Position numbers and translations under genes: made by a program. Below, piece after piece: positions 47,234 to 55,398 of a stretch of DNA of 64,000 nucleotides. The notes under the pieces were generated by a model that did not search any database, was not told where the DNA came from, and worked only from the letters and a program-made list of their open reading frames with translations. The DNA is taken from the NCBI GenBank assembly GCA_013400115.1, contig VXBP01001817.1, positions 248,001 to 312,000 of the forward strand, written 5' to 3'. Each line of letters starts with the position of its first letter. Position 1 is the stretch's first letter. The stretch comes from Rhinopomastus cyanomelas (taxonomy: Eukaryota > Chordata > Aves > Bucerotiformes > Rhinopomastidae).

Positions 47234-47727
47234 AGTTTGTCTGCAAGGATGCTGTGAGAGGCCATGTCAAATGCTTTACTTAAGTCAAGATAGACCACAT
47301 CCACTGCTCTGCCATCATCTATCCATCTGGTTATGCCCTCATAAAAAGCTATCAGGTTTGTCAAGCATGACTTTCCCTTTGTAAAGCCATCCTGACTATC
47401 CCTAATGACCCTCTTGTCCTTGATGTGCCTGGAGACAGCCTCTACAACAAATTGTTTCATCACCTTTCCTGGGATGGAGGTGAGGCTGACCGGTCTGTAG
47501 TTACCTGGGTCCTCCTTCTTTCCCTTTTGAAGACTGGAGTGATATTTGGTATCCTCCAGTCCCCAGGCACTTCTCCTGATCCTCATGACTTAGAAAAGAT
47601 GATGGAGAGTGGCTTAGCAATGACTTCTGCTGTCTCCCTCAGCATGTGCGTGAGGAACCATGGATTTGTGTCTATCCAGTTTGCTTAACTTATCCCTAAC
47701 CCAGTCCTCATCAACCAAGGCAGGCTC
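47234..47727 (-). pseudogene. CR1 ORF2, N-terminal half of reverse transcriptase
   Basis: The minus strand encodes 'KGKKEDPGNYRPVSLTSIPG' (the fingers region), 'DSQDGFTKGKSCLTNLIAFY' and motif A 'VVYLDLSKAFDMASHSIL', with the first catalytic Asp at about 47284-47286. The frame then runs into the ambiguous base at 47233. Motif B (SGVPQGS) and motif C (FADD) are absent, so this copy cannot encode an active polymerase as assembled. The upstream part, 47587-47727, is frameshifted. Confidence 0.92.
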
Positions 47728-48216
47728 TTATCTTGCCTCCACTTCCTCTGGAGTCTCAGCAGTCTGGGGCTTGATATCAAGACAGCCCCCACGAGTATAG
47801 ACAGAGGCAAAGAAGGTGTTCAGTATCTCTGCTTTCTCTATATCGTCTGTCTCCAGGGCACCCACCCCATTCAGCAGGGGGCCTACATTGCCTCTAGTTT
47901 TAGTTTTACCTGCAATGTATTTAAAGAAGCCCTTTTTGTTGCCCTTGACCTCCTGTGCAAGGTTCAATTCCATTAAGGCCTTGGCTTTCCAAGTTGCATC
48001 ACTACATTCTCTCACCAGAACCTTGTAATCACCCCAAGTGGCCATCCCCTTCTTCCATGACCTATAGGCTTTCTTCTTCTTCTTCGGTTTGCCCAGCAGC
48101 TCCCTGTTCAACTACACAGGTCTTCTGGCTCCCTTGACTTCATTCCTGTTGGAATGCTCTTTTCTTGTGCTTCAAAAACATAGTCTTGGAATGTTAACCA
48201 GCTACCCTGAGCTCCT
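47728..48216 (-). pseudogene. CR1 ORF2, linker between endonuclease and reverse transcriptase
   Basis: A 127-codon frame: 'NRELLGKPKKKKKAYRSWKK', 'ATWGDYKVLVRECSDATWKA', 'GNKKGFFKYIAGKTKTRGNV', 'LLNGVGALETDDIEKAEILN', then 'TFFASVY'. This Lys-rich linker is the standard CR1 order. It matches the fragment at 34600-35027. The region between this frame and the endonuclease frame (48112-48216) holds a frameshift. Confidence 0.9.
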
Positions 48217-48835
48217 TTACCTGCCAGTACCCTGTCCCATGAGATTTCCTCTAGCAATTGCTTCAAAAGGCCAAAGTTGGCCCTCCAGGGTTGTGATTCT
48301 GCTAGCTATTCTGTTCCTACCACACGAGACCCTCAACTCCACCATCTTATGGTCACTGCAACCAAGGCTACCCTCAACCTTCACTGCGTCAACAAGACCT
48401 GCCTGTTTGGTGAGTAGAAGATCCAGCAGCACTCTTCTCCTAGTGGGCTCTTCCACCATTTGCATCATGAAATTGTCACCAATGCACTGAAGGAATTTCC
48501 TGGACTGTGGGTGGCTGGCTGAGTGGGTCTTCCAGCAAATATCTGGGTAGTTAAAATCCTCTATGAGAACCAGGGCCTGTAGCTGTGAGGCTGCTGCCAG
48601 CTGCCTGTAGAAGACCTCATCAGCTTCCTCATTCTGATCTGGTGGTCTGTAATAGACACCCACAACAGTGTCACCTGCCCTTAATCCTCACCCACAAACT
48701 CTCAACTCTCTCTTCTTCTGTCCTTGGACAGAACTCAATCTATTTCAGTTGCTCTCTCACATAGAGAGCAACTCTTCCACCCCGCCTTGCTGACCTCTCC
48801 CTCCTGAAAAGGACAGAGCAGTCCATGACAGTGAC
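48217..48835 (-). pseudogene. CR1 ORF2, C-terminal part of APE-type endonuclease
   Basis: A 148-codon frame plus a frameshifted upstream piece. Visible are 'MGVYYRPPDQNEEADEVFYR', the catalytic 'DFNYPDICW' (Asp and Asn of the APE fold, about 48552), 'FMMQMVEEPTRRRVLLDLLL' and the catalytic 'GCSDHKMVEL' (Asp-His, about 48350). Upstream at 48720-48835 the frame reads 'LFRRERSARRGG' and 'VALYVREQL', the normal preceding blocks, up to the inserted element. In LINEs this domain nicks target DNA to prime reverse transcription. Confidence 0.93.
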
Positions 48836-49533
48836 TGGCTGCAGAGTAGCCCTGAGGAGAGGGACTTCGAGATACTTGTGGACCAAAAGGTCAACATGAG
48901 CCGGCAGTGTGCACTTGCAGCCCGGAAGGCAAACCAGATCCTGGGCTGCATCAGGAGAGGTGTGGCCAGCAGGTCAAGGGAGGTGATTCTCCCCCTCTAC
49001 TCCGCTCTGGTGAGACCTCACCTGGAGGACTGCATCCAGTTCTGGAGCCCTTGTTACAAGAGGGATGTGGACGTGCTGGGGTGAATGCAGAGGAGGGCCA
49101 TGAGACTGATCAGAGGGCTGGAGCACCTCTCCTATGAGGCCAGACTGAGAGAGTTGGGGCTGTTCAGTCTGGAGAAGAGGAGGCTCTGAGGTGACCTTAT
49201 TGTGGCCTTCCAGTATCTGAGAGGGCCTACAAAAAGGCTGCGGAGGGGCTTTTTAGGGTGTCAGGTAGCGACAGGAGTAGGGGGAATGGAGCAAAGCTGG
49301 AGATGGGTAGATTGAGAGTGGATGTGAGGAGGAAGTTCTTTACCGTGAGAGTGGTGAGAACCTGGAATGGGTTGCCCAGGAAGGTGGTGGAGGCTCCCTT
49401 CTTGGAGGTGTTTAAGGCCAGGCTGGATGGGGCTCTGGCCAGCCTGATCTAGGGTGGGGTGTCCCTGCCCATGGCAGGGGAGTTGGAACTGGATGATCCT
49501 GTGGTCCCTTCCAACCCTGACCGACTGTATGAC
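48836..49533 (+). mobile_element. Sense CR1 LINE inserted in the antisense CR1
   Basis: Begins within ORF2 after the reverse transcriptase ('LQSSPEERDFEILVDQKVNM', 'SRQCALAARKANQILGCIRR', 'GVASRSREVILPLYSALV', 'RPHLEDCIQFWSP'), then GGCTGGAGCACCTCTCCTAT, GGGGCTGTTCAGTCTGGAGA, GTAGATTGAGAGTGGATGTG and 'RRKFFTVRVVRTWNGLP', then 3' UTR blocks ending CCGACTGTATGA near 49533. The reading frame is interrupted by at least two stops (about 49081 and 49188). It belongs to a different subfamily from the host element. Confidence 0.93.
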
Positions 49534-49628
49534 TTGTTGTAGGTGATCCTGCTGTGTCAGGGGGATTGGACTAGATGATCTTTTGGGGTCCCTTCCAATT
49601 CCTAATGATTCTATGATTCTATGATTAC
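49534..49628 (+). mobile_element. Second CR1 3' tail joined to the inserted CR1
   Basis: A further 95 bp of sense CR1 3' UTR: CTTGTTGTAGGTGATCCTGC, GGATTGGACTAGATGATCTT and CCTAATGATTCTATGATTCT. This is the 3' end of the same subfamily as the host element (compare the reverse complement at 46546-46650), not of the insert that precedes it. Either a tiny CR1 inserted first and the larger one landed in it, or one chimaeric cDNA was made by template switching. Confidence 0.85.
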
Positions 49629-49849
49629 GTGACCACATTCCAGTCATGCGAGCTGTCCCACCAGGTCTCCCTAACTGCTACCAGATCATAATCACCTGAC
49701 TGGACACAGACTTCTAACTCATCCTGCTTCATCCCCATGCTGTGTGCATTGGTGTGGAGGCATTTCAGGGACTGAGCTGAGCGCTCTGCTTTCACCCTAG
49801 GACAGTGAGAATCCACCTGGCTTTCATTAAGACCAGAGGTCTGTCCCAA
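49629..49849 (-). pseudogene. CR1 ORF2, N-terminus of APE-type endonuclease
   Basis: The minus strand encodes the start of ORF2: 'SLKCLHTNAHSMGMKQDELE' (with the conserved Asn of the first endonuclease motif at about 49750), then 'YDLVAVRETWWDSSHDWN' (catalytic Glu at about 49669). The frame is open from an ATG at 49849 to the insertion and continues in the expected place on the far side at 48835. The residues before 'LKCL' fit the usual variable start of CR1 ORF2. Confidence 0.9.
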
Positions 49850-49860
49850 TTGTGCTCACC

Positions 49861-49983
49861 CAACCTAACCCTAACCCCAACCCCAATCCTAACCCTAACC
49901 CTAACCTTAACCCTAATCCTAACCCTAACCTAACCCTAACCCTAACCCTAATCCTAAACCTAATGGTCTAACCCTAACCTAAC
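49861..49983 (-). repeat. Interstitial telomeric repeat block, (TTAGGG)n on minus strand
   Basis: About 125 bp of CCCTAA units on the plus strand, many perfect, others with one change (CCCCAA, CCTTAA, AATCCT, a CCTAA five-mer). A TAATGGTC break at about 49962 separates the last two to three units. It starts immediately at the 5' end of the antisense CR1 and ends in unique sequence. Being 14 kb from the window end and degenerate, it is an interstitial block, not a functional chromosome end. Confidence 0.95.
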
Positions 49984-50138
49984 TCAAACAGCATCAGCTC
50001 TTGTGAGTTCTTGTGAGTGGAAAATAAGAAACAGGAGTGTATGGAAAATTTGATGGCAAAAATGAGAGAGAAGGAGTCAAACTTTGGTTTTTTTTAGCAG
50101 AATTCCTTTTCCCATGGATTTGTCAGTAAATGTTTGAG

Positions 50139-50839
50139 TGTCCTGGTTTGAGTTAGAAAGTGATTTAAAGTTCAGTGATTTAACTTTTCATCTCAGTCTC
50201 TTCTAACTAACTACATTTTGTGATGTGAACCACACATTTTAGCAGACAGCATCTATGTTTGTATGTGATAACGCTTCATTATAGTTCCTGCTGTGGATTT
50301 GGCTTCAGAAAGCCTCTCACTTATAGACATCAAGGTCACTGCTAAGTCTTGTGGACCACACTGGGGATACAGTAAGTAAGAGGCATGAGAGGAGAAGCAG
50401 ACAGATAGGGAGCAGGCACCCTGAACTGACCGACAACGTATTCCACTCCATATATATGATATTCCGTATAAAGCTGAGGGATCACAGGGTCAGTTCCTCT
50501 TCTTTATGGCATCCAAAGAGGACTTCATCCATTATGCACTTCTGAATCCAGTTCTGGAATCCAGCTTCTGAATGTAGTCCAGTCTGGGATTTCCCCAGTG
50601 CCTGCCCTGCAGCATCAGTGGTGACTGTGATGTAACAGCCATCAGGGCAGGTGAGTTTGGGATTGGTTTCGTACGTATTTGTATAAATTTTATTGTTGTT
50701 ATTTTTATTAAAGCTGGTTTAGTTTTCTCTTCCAATGCATCACTCTCTCCATAATTCTCTAGCTTATTCCCTTTTGGGGAGGGAGAGGGGTTAATAGACA
50801 GTGACTGTTCAGTGGCTGGCCCAGCCTCAGTCCATGACA
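50139..50839 (+). mobile_element. Solo LTR of an endogenous retrovirus (ERVL-like)
   Basis: Starts TGTCCTGGTTTGAG and ends AGTCCATGACA, an imperfect inverted pair (TGTC-TGG / CCATGACA) of the kind seen at the ends of avian ERVL LTRs. Internally: a TATAAA box at 50467-50472, an ATTAAA signal at 50707-50712 followed by GCTGGTTTAGTTTTCTCTTC (a typical U5 start in these LTRs), and a purine-rich GGGGAGGGAGAGGGG patch at 50777-50791. The flanking pentamers (TTGAG, CTGAT) do not match, so no target duplication is demonstrated. No internal retroviral genes lie next to it. Confidence 0.72.
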
Positions 50840-52092
50840 CTGATAAAACCAGTTTCTTGCCTGCTCTCTTTTAACAGGGTGTTTTGTACCAACACAAGTT
50901 AATGTGATATTTACAGTTGATAGAAACTATGAAAACAGCCTTGCTTTCCAAACCCAAGTACACTACGAGCCCATGAGAGTTATGCTCCAGCAGTTCACAG
51001 CTTCTGAGCCCAATGCTGATTCATTTGCAATGGAAAACATTAAACAAAACATGAATATAAAAAACCACTGTAGTAAACCGTGCTATTTTGGCTGGAAAAG
51101 TGTACAAACTGTCAAAGCCTTTGCTATGCTGCATACAGGCAGGAATTTCAAGCAGGAGATCTAGAAAACCTATGGCCTCAATAAGACACCTAAAGGTAGA
51201 TACGTGTTTGGAAGAGACCTAATCTAGGATTGTAACTCTGGCATAATTTAGATTTTCATCCTTCTTTACCTGTGACCTTACCTGAAAGACATCTTCAAAA
51301 GATGCCTCCTCCATCACACACTGTTTCCTACATTGCATGTTCATAGGTTTCTAAGGTGAGGGCTGAGATGCTGGACCATGCTGGGAACTGGTGAATAAAT
51401 AGTGCTTTACCACTTAGAGTAAGCAAGGATAGGAATTGATTCTGTCCCACTTAGATGGAAAGGAGAAGTGTTCCCAGAAAGGGGATGCTCAGTGCAGTGC
51501 ACAGTGTGTTTTTATAGGATGAAAGAAGGCGATTCCCTGAATCTGGTCCTAGAGCCTATATCTGCCTGCTTTCAGGGTTTGAGGCCCTTAATATTACAAT
51601 CTCCATAACAAGACTGGATTTTGTTTTGCTGTGTTCCTGGCCCTGAATTTTTACATACTCAGAAAAAAGAAGGGTAAAACAAAGCTGCTTAGGAAGTTGA
51701 ATGTCCTGAGCGGAGATAGTTTGGATGTATCAAGAGCTAGGAAGAGTATGAGCAAGTGTGTGTGTATGTGTGATACAGCTCAGGGATACGAGGACTGAGA
51801 CCACACACTGGAAGAGAGAGAACAAGAAGCTTCAGCAGCCTGAACAGCTCTGCTTTGTAGCCTTGTGAAAGCCTGAAGAAGTGACTCTTGGATTAAGGTC
51901 CTGCCAGAAAGAAACCTGAAAGGAAATCCCAGGGACCTGAAGGTAAGTGAAGAACCTGTCACAGGTTGTTTGATTTTTTTCTGCAGTCAAAGAAACGTGA
52001 TTTGAACACTTACATGTCAAGCTGCACTGAATCCATTCCTATGTTTTCTTCCCAACTGGCAGATATTAGGAGAGCCTGATCTCACAGCTGTG
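50840..52092. other. Non-coding stretch, nothing recognised
   Basis: Unique sequence with a short GTGTGTGTGTATGTGTG run near 51758. Frames are under 90 codons. Confidence 0.5.
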
Positions 52093-52293
52093 TAGAAGTT
52101 CTTTATTGAGGGACTAGCTGGGCACTGGAATAGGCTACCCAGGGAGGTGGTGGAGTCACCATCCCTGGAGGTGTTTAAAAACTGAGTAGCTAGAGCACTT
52201 GAGGCCATGGTCGAGGGGTTAGGGAGAGGTTGGGATGAGGGCTGGACTTGATGATCACAAAGGTCCTTTCTACCCATAATGATTCTATGATCA
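52093..52293 (+). mobile_element. CR1 LINE 3' end fragment
   Basis: Sense: AGAAGTTCTTTATTGAGGGA, CACTGGAATAGGCTACCCAG, GGAGGTGGTGGAGTCACCAT and CCCTGGAGGTGTTTAAAAAC, then GGACTTGATGATCACAAAGG and ATAATGATTCTATGATC. About 200 bp. Confidence 0.93.
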
Positions 52294-52749
52294 AAACATC
52301 CTGCTAACAGCAGTAGCATGGTTTTCTCTCTGCTCACGGTGCAATGTGAATGTATTTTTAGGAATTTTCATGCGTTTGTGTTTCAGTGCTGCCGCCACTT
52401 TCTCGTGGTGTTCAGATACACCATTATAAACTCAGACATTTGTTGCAGTCAAACATTTTGATCATTTTGTTTTGAAGTCATTCAAATGAGTTCTCCAAAA
52501 AGATTGGCTGCTTTCTCCTGTTAGCTCTACTTCTGTAAAATTTCTGTTACTTAACAAAGAAATTTGAAGTGAATCCTGCAACTCAGACCCATTGAGTTAT
52601 TAAAATTTTATATAAGAAATAAGAGTTTGAGCATCAATTGACAAGTAGAGATCATAATGGGGTATGTTACCTGCCTTTTGTCAACAGAAAGACAGTGGCG
52701 GAGTAAATATTCATTTGAAAGGAGCTCCTTTCCTCCCTCAAAGGAAACC
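52294..52749. other. Non-coding gap between CR1s
   Basis: AT-rich unique sequence. Confidence 0.5.
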
Positions 52750-53113
52750 CTCTGACTTTTGGAAGGACAAGGACCTGTTGGAGCAGGTCCAGAGGCAGCC
52801 ACAAAAGTGCTCAGAGGGCTGGAGCAGCTCTCTTATAAGGACAGGCTGAGAAAGTTGGGGTTGTTCAGCCTGAAAAAGAGAAGACTTCAGGGGGATCTTA
52901 TAGCGACTTCCAGTCCCTGAAAGGGACTTCTCAGAAGGCTGAGGAAGACTGTTCGCAAGGGCAGGGAACTATAGGACGAGGCGTCATGGTTTGAACTGGA
53001 AAAGGGCAGATTGAGGTTGACAAGAGGAAAAAGTTCTTGAGTCAGAGGGTAGGGGATGCCTGGAACAGGCTGCCCAGAGAGGTGGTGGAGGCCCCATCCC
53101 TGAAGGCATTCAA
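52750..53113 (+). mobile_element. CR1 LINE, outer element of second nest, 5' part
   Basis: Sense CR1 of the same subfamily as 43240-43714 (AAGGACCTGTTGGAGCAGGT, then GGACAGGCTGAGAAAGTTGG, GGTTGTTCAGCCTGAAAAAG, AGAGGTGGTGGAGGCCCCAT). It stops in CCTGAAGGCATTCAA at 53113; the expected next block GGCCAGGCTGGATGGGGCTC resumes at 53325 after a foreign CR1 of 211 bp. Confidence 0.92.
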
Positions 53114-53324
53114 TTTCTCCAGGAACATAGTGGACTCTCTTGACATAGTGAACAGGCTGCCCTGGGAAGGAGTGGAGTCACCATCCCTGAAGGGGTTCAA
53201 AAAACATGTAGATGAGGCCCTGGGTAACAGTGTGTAGTGAGCAGAGTGGAGTTGGTTTGGTGGTTGGACTTGATCATCTTGGAGGTCTCTTCCAACCTTA
53301 ATGATTCTATGATTCTGTGATTCT
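53114..53324 (+). mobile_element. CR1 LINE nested in a same-strand CR1
   Basis: A 211-bp 3' end of a second CR1: GAACAGGCTGCCCTGGGAAG, GAGTGGAGTCACCATCCCTG, GGTTGGACTTGATCATCTTG and CTCTTCCAACCTTAATGATT, with an ATTCTATG/ATTCTGTG tail. It interrupts the host with no visible loss of host sequence and only AA in common at the junctions. Confidence 0.92.
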
Positions 53325-53436
53325 AAGGCCAGGCTGGATGGGGCTCTAAGCAATCTGTTCTAGTGAAGTTGGATTAGATAACCTTTGGAAGTCCCTTCCA
53401 ACCCAATACAGTCTGTGATTCTGTGGTTCTAATTAC
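53325..53436 (+). mobile_element. CR1 LINE, outer element of second nest, 3' part
   Basis: The remainder of the host CR1: AAGGCCAGGCTGGATGGGGC, GTTGGATTAGATAACCTTTG, GAAGTCCCTTCCAACCCAAT, then an ATTCTGTG tail. Confidence 0.9.
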
Positions 53437-54203
53437 AGAGACAAATATGGCTCAAGCTTAAGAGAAGTGAATGAACTGCAGTCTGACTGCCTTGTTGAAA
53501 GCAGGTGGTGCTGGCTTCGGCAGAGACAAGCGAAGTAAGTAAATAAGCCCCTTCCCTCTGATCTCAACCACCCAGCAGCACCGATGTCTTTCAAAATATC
53601 AATATAATTTATAGACAGATGTTGGACACACAAATCTCACTGTAAGTAAGGCAGTGGTCATGGTTCACGTTGTCTGCTGCAAGAGTATCCAGATGAAATT
53701 TCTCTTTGCCCACAGTCAGCAGTTGCCTAGGGTCAGCCTTGACCTTGTGCTCGGGCTCAGGCCCAGCTTCTGCAGTAGCTCTTGGGGCTTGTCCCACCAG
53801 CTCCCAGTGATGCTAACTGTGCTCTGTAAGTCTGTGAAAAGCCAACAAGGAATTGAATGGAATAAATAGTTCAGCAATGTAACCTTTTACTTGGTCTTAT
53901 TTTAAAGACAGGGGGTAGATGTTTTGCTGCCAGTCTGTGTGTTTATTTTCTAGTTGCCATAGAAAATAATTGACCTATTTTCTTCCAAGAATACATTTCT
54001 TTATTCACCTCCCTAAAAAGAAAGGCAGCCAAGCCTTGCCCTGAGGCCCCACCCGTGCTGTCTGCTGCTGCAGCCCACAGTGGACAGATTAAGGTTTCCT
54101 ATTTTCACAGAGGCTGTTGAACTGTTGGATGAAAACGTGTTTTTTACAGTACATTTATCCTGCTGACTTGTACTGTTTCAGACCAGAGATACAGTTCTAA
54201 CAG
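53437..54203. other. Non-coding stretch, nothing recognised
   Basis: Unique sequence with a moderately GC-rich patch at 53690-53820. Overlapping frames on both strands have no motif. Confidence 0.5.
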
Positions 54204-54274
54204 AACCATAGAATCATTAGGGATTGGAAGGGACCTCAAAGATCATCTAGTCCAATTCCCCTGCAACAGCCTAA
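54204..54274 (-). mobile_element. CR1 LINE 3' tail fragment
   Basis: Antisense: CCATAGAATCATTAGGGATT, GGAAGGGACCTCAAAGATCA and TCTAGTCCAATTCCCCTGC. About 70 bp. Confidence 0.9.
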
Positions 54275-54987
54275 GGACATGCAAGAAGGGAAGACTTCCA
54301 GCAGAGTCATTGTCCCAGGCTTGTTGCTTTAATTCCCCTCAAACAGAAAACTAAGCCACATTTCAGAATGTTTCTCCTGGTCATTCCTTTTTCTTTTCCC
54401 TGTTCTGGATATAGAAAAGCTTCATCAAAAAAACCTACTGACTTTGTGGGAAGAGTAGATGGCCTTGAGTTTCTGATGCTAAATACATCAGGTTTCTTTC
54501 TGGATGTTTGGGGTTTTTCGCTCATGGATGTTAAACATGGAGAGAGAACCGTTTGGAACTCCTCATGCAGCTCCCCTCTAACAACCAGACCACTTGCTCC
54601 ATTGCCCTCTCTGTAACCCCAGAATCTGGACGCAGACACTACTCCAGTCACCTTTCCCCTGAATATAAATCTCTGTGCGTATTGCTCATGTTTGCATACT
54701 GGTGTCCACTTGAAATAGTTTTAAAACATTTCTGCCAGATTATTTGCAGTGTTTCTGTTTATGTAGAATAGAAATATATTTGTGGGTTTGTTTTTCATTG
54801 CTGCTAAGCACTGTGCTGTGAGTGTTTTATCTACTGCTTTGTCCAGCAGCAACTCTGTTCAATGTTCAGTGGTGGACATGGCAAGTGAGGCAGCCCTGTC
54901 AGGACTGCCTGCAGCGCTCCTACCTTGTTTGCTAACAACACAGCACAAGGAGGCATAAAATGAAAGAACAGCCTTTTAATTCTGATT
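54275..54987. other. Non-coding stretch, nothing recognised
   Basis: Unique sequence. Frames of 114 (minus, 54307-54651) and 82 codons (plus) overlap head-on and lack motifs. Confidence 0.45.
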
Positions 54988-55398
54988 TTACAGAATCCTA
55001 GAATCCTAGAACCATAGTATGTTTGGGATTCAAAGGGACCTTTACGGGTCACCTAGTTCAACCCCACTATGCTGAGCAGGGTTATCTTCAACTAGATCAG
55101 GTTGCTCAGAGCCTTGTCCAGCCTGACCTTGAATGTCTCCAGGGGTGACGCCACAACTACTCTGGGCAACCTCTGCCAGTGTTCCACCACCCTCTATGTA
55201 AAAAATTTCTTTCTTATCTTCAGCTTAAATCTCCCCTCTTGTAGTTTCAAACCATTACCTCTTGTCTTAACAGGCCTTGCTAAAATGATTGTCCCCATCT
55301 TATAGGCCCCTGCCCAGTACTGAAAGGTCTCCCCAGAACCTCCTCTTCTCCAGGCTGAACAACCCCAATTCTCCCCTGCCCTCCAGATCTCCATGAGG
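54988..55398 (-). mobile_element. CR1 LINE, 5'-truncated
   Basis: Antisense CR1 with an unusual octamer tail: on plus AATCCTAGAATCCTAGAACC, that is ATTCTAGG units on minus. Then TTTGGGATTCAAAGGGACCT, GTCACCTAGTTCAACCCCAC, CAGCCTGACCTTGAATGTCT and CTCCAGGGGTGACGCCACAA, through the reverse of 'KKFFT' and AGGCTGAACAACCCCAATTC ('LGLFSL'). ORF2 remnants are frameshifted. Confidence 0.92.

Larger units (their letters stand above)
46546..49860 (-). mobile_element. Long antisense CR1 LINE (outer element of a nest)
   Basis: The longest CR1 in the window. Its 3' end with octamer tail lies at 46546 (GAATCATAGAATCATAAAAT) and its 5' end, just upstream of the ORF2 endonuclease, at about 49860. It is interrupted at 48836-49628 by sense CR1 material. 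The flanks of the interruption share GTGAC (48831-48835 and 49629-49633), a likely target-site duplication, and the endonuclease frame reads on across it. An ambiguous base at 47233 marks a skip of about 0.45 kb in the reverse transcriptase. ORF1 and the 5' UTR are absent; the 5' end abuts telomeric repeats. Confidence 0.9.

Noticed and set aside
49861..49983. A true chromosome end
   Set aside because: Unique sequence and other elements continue for 14 kb beyond it, and the units are degenerate.
54307..54651. 114-codon minus-strand frame
   Set aside because: Overlaps an 82-codon frame on the opposite strand, has no motif and no codon-level support.
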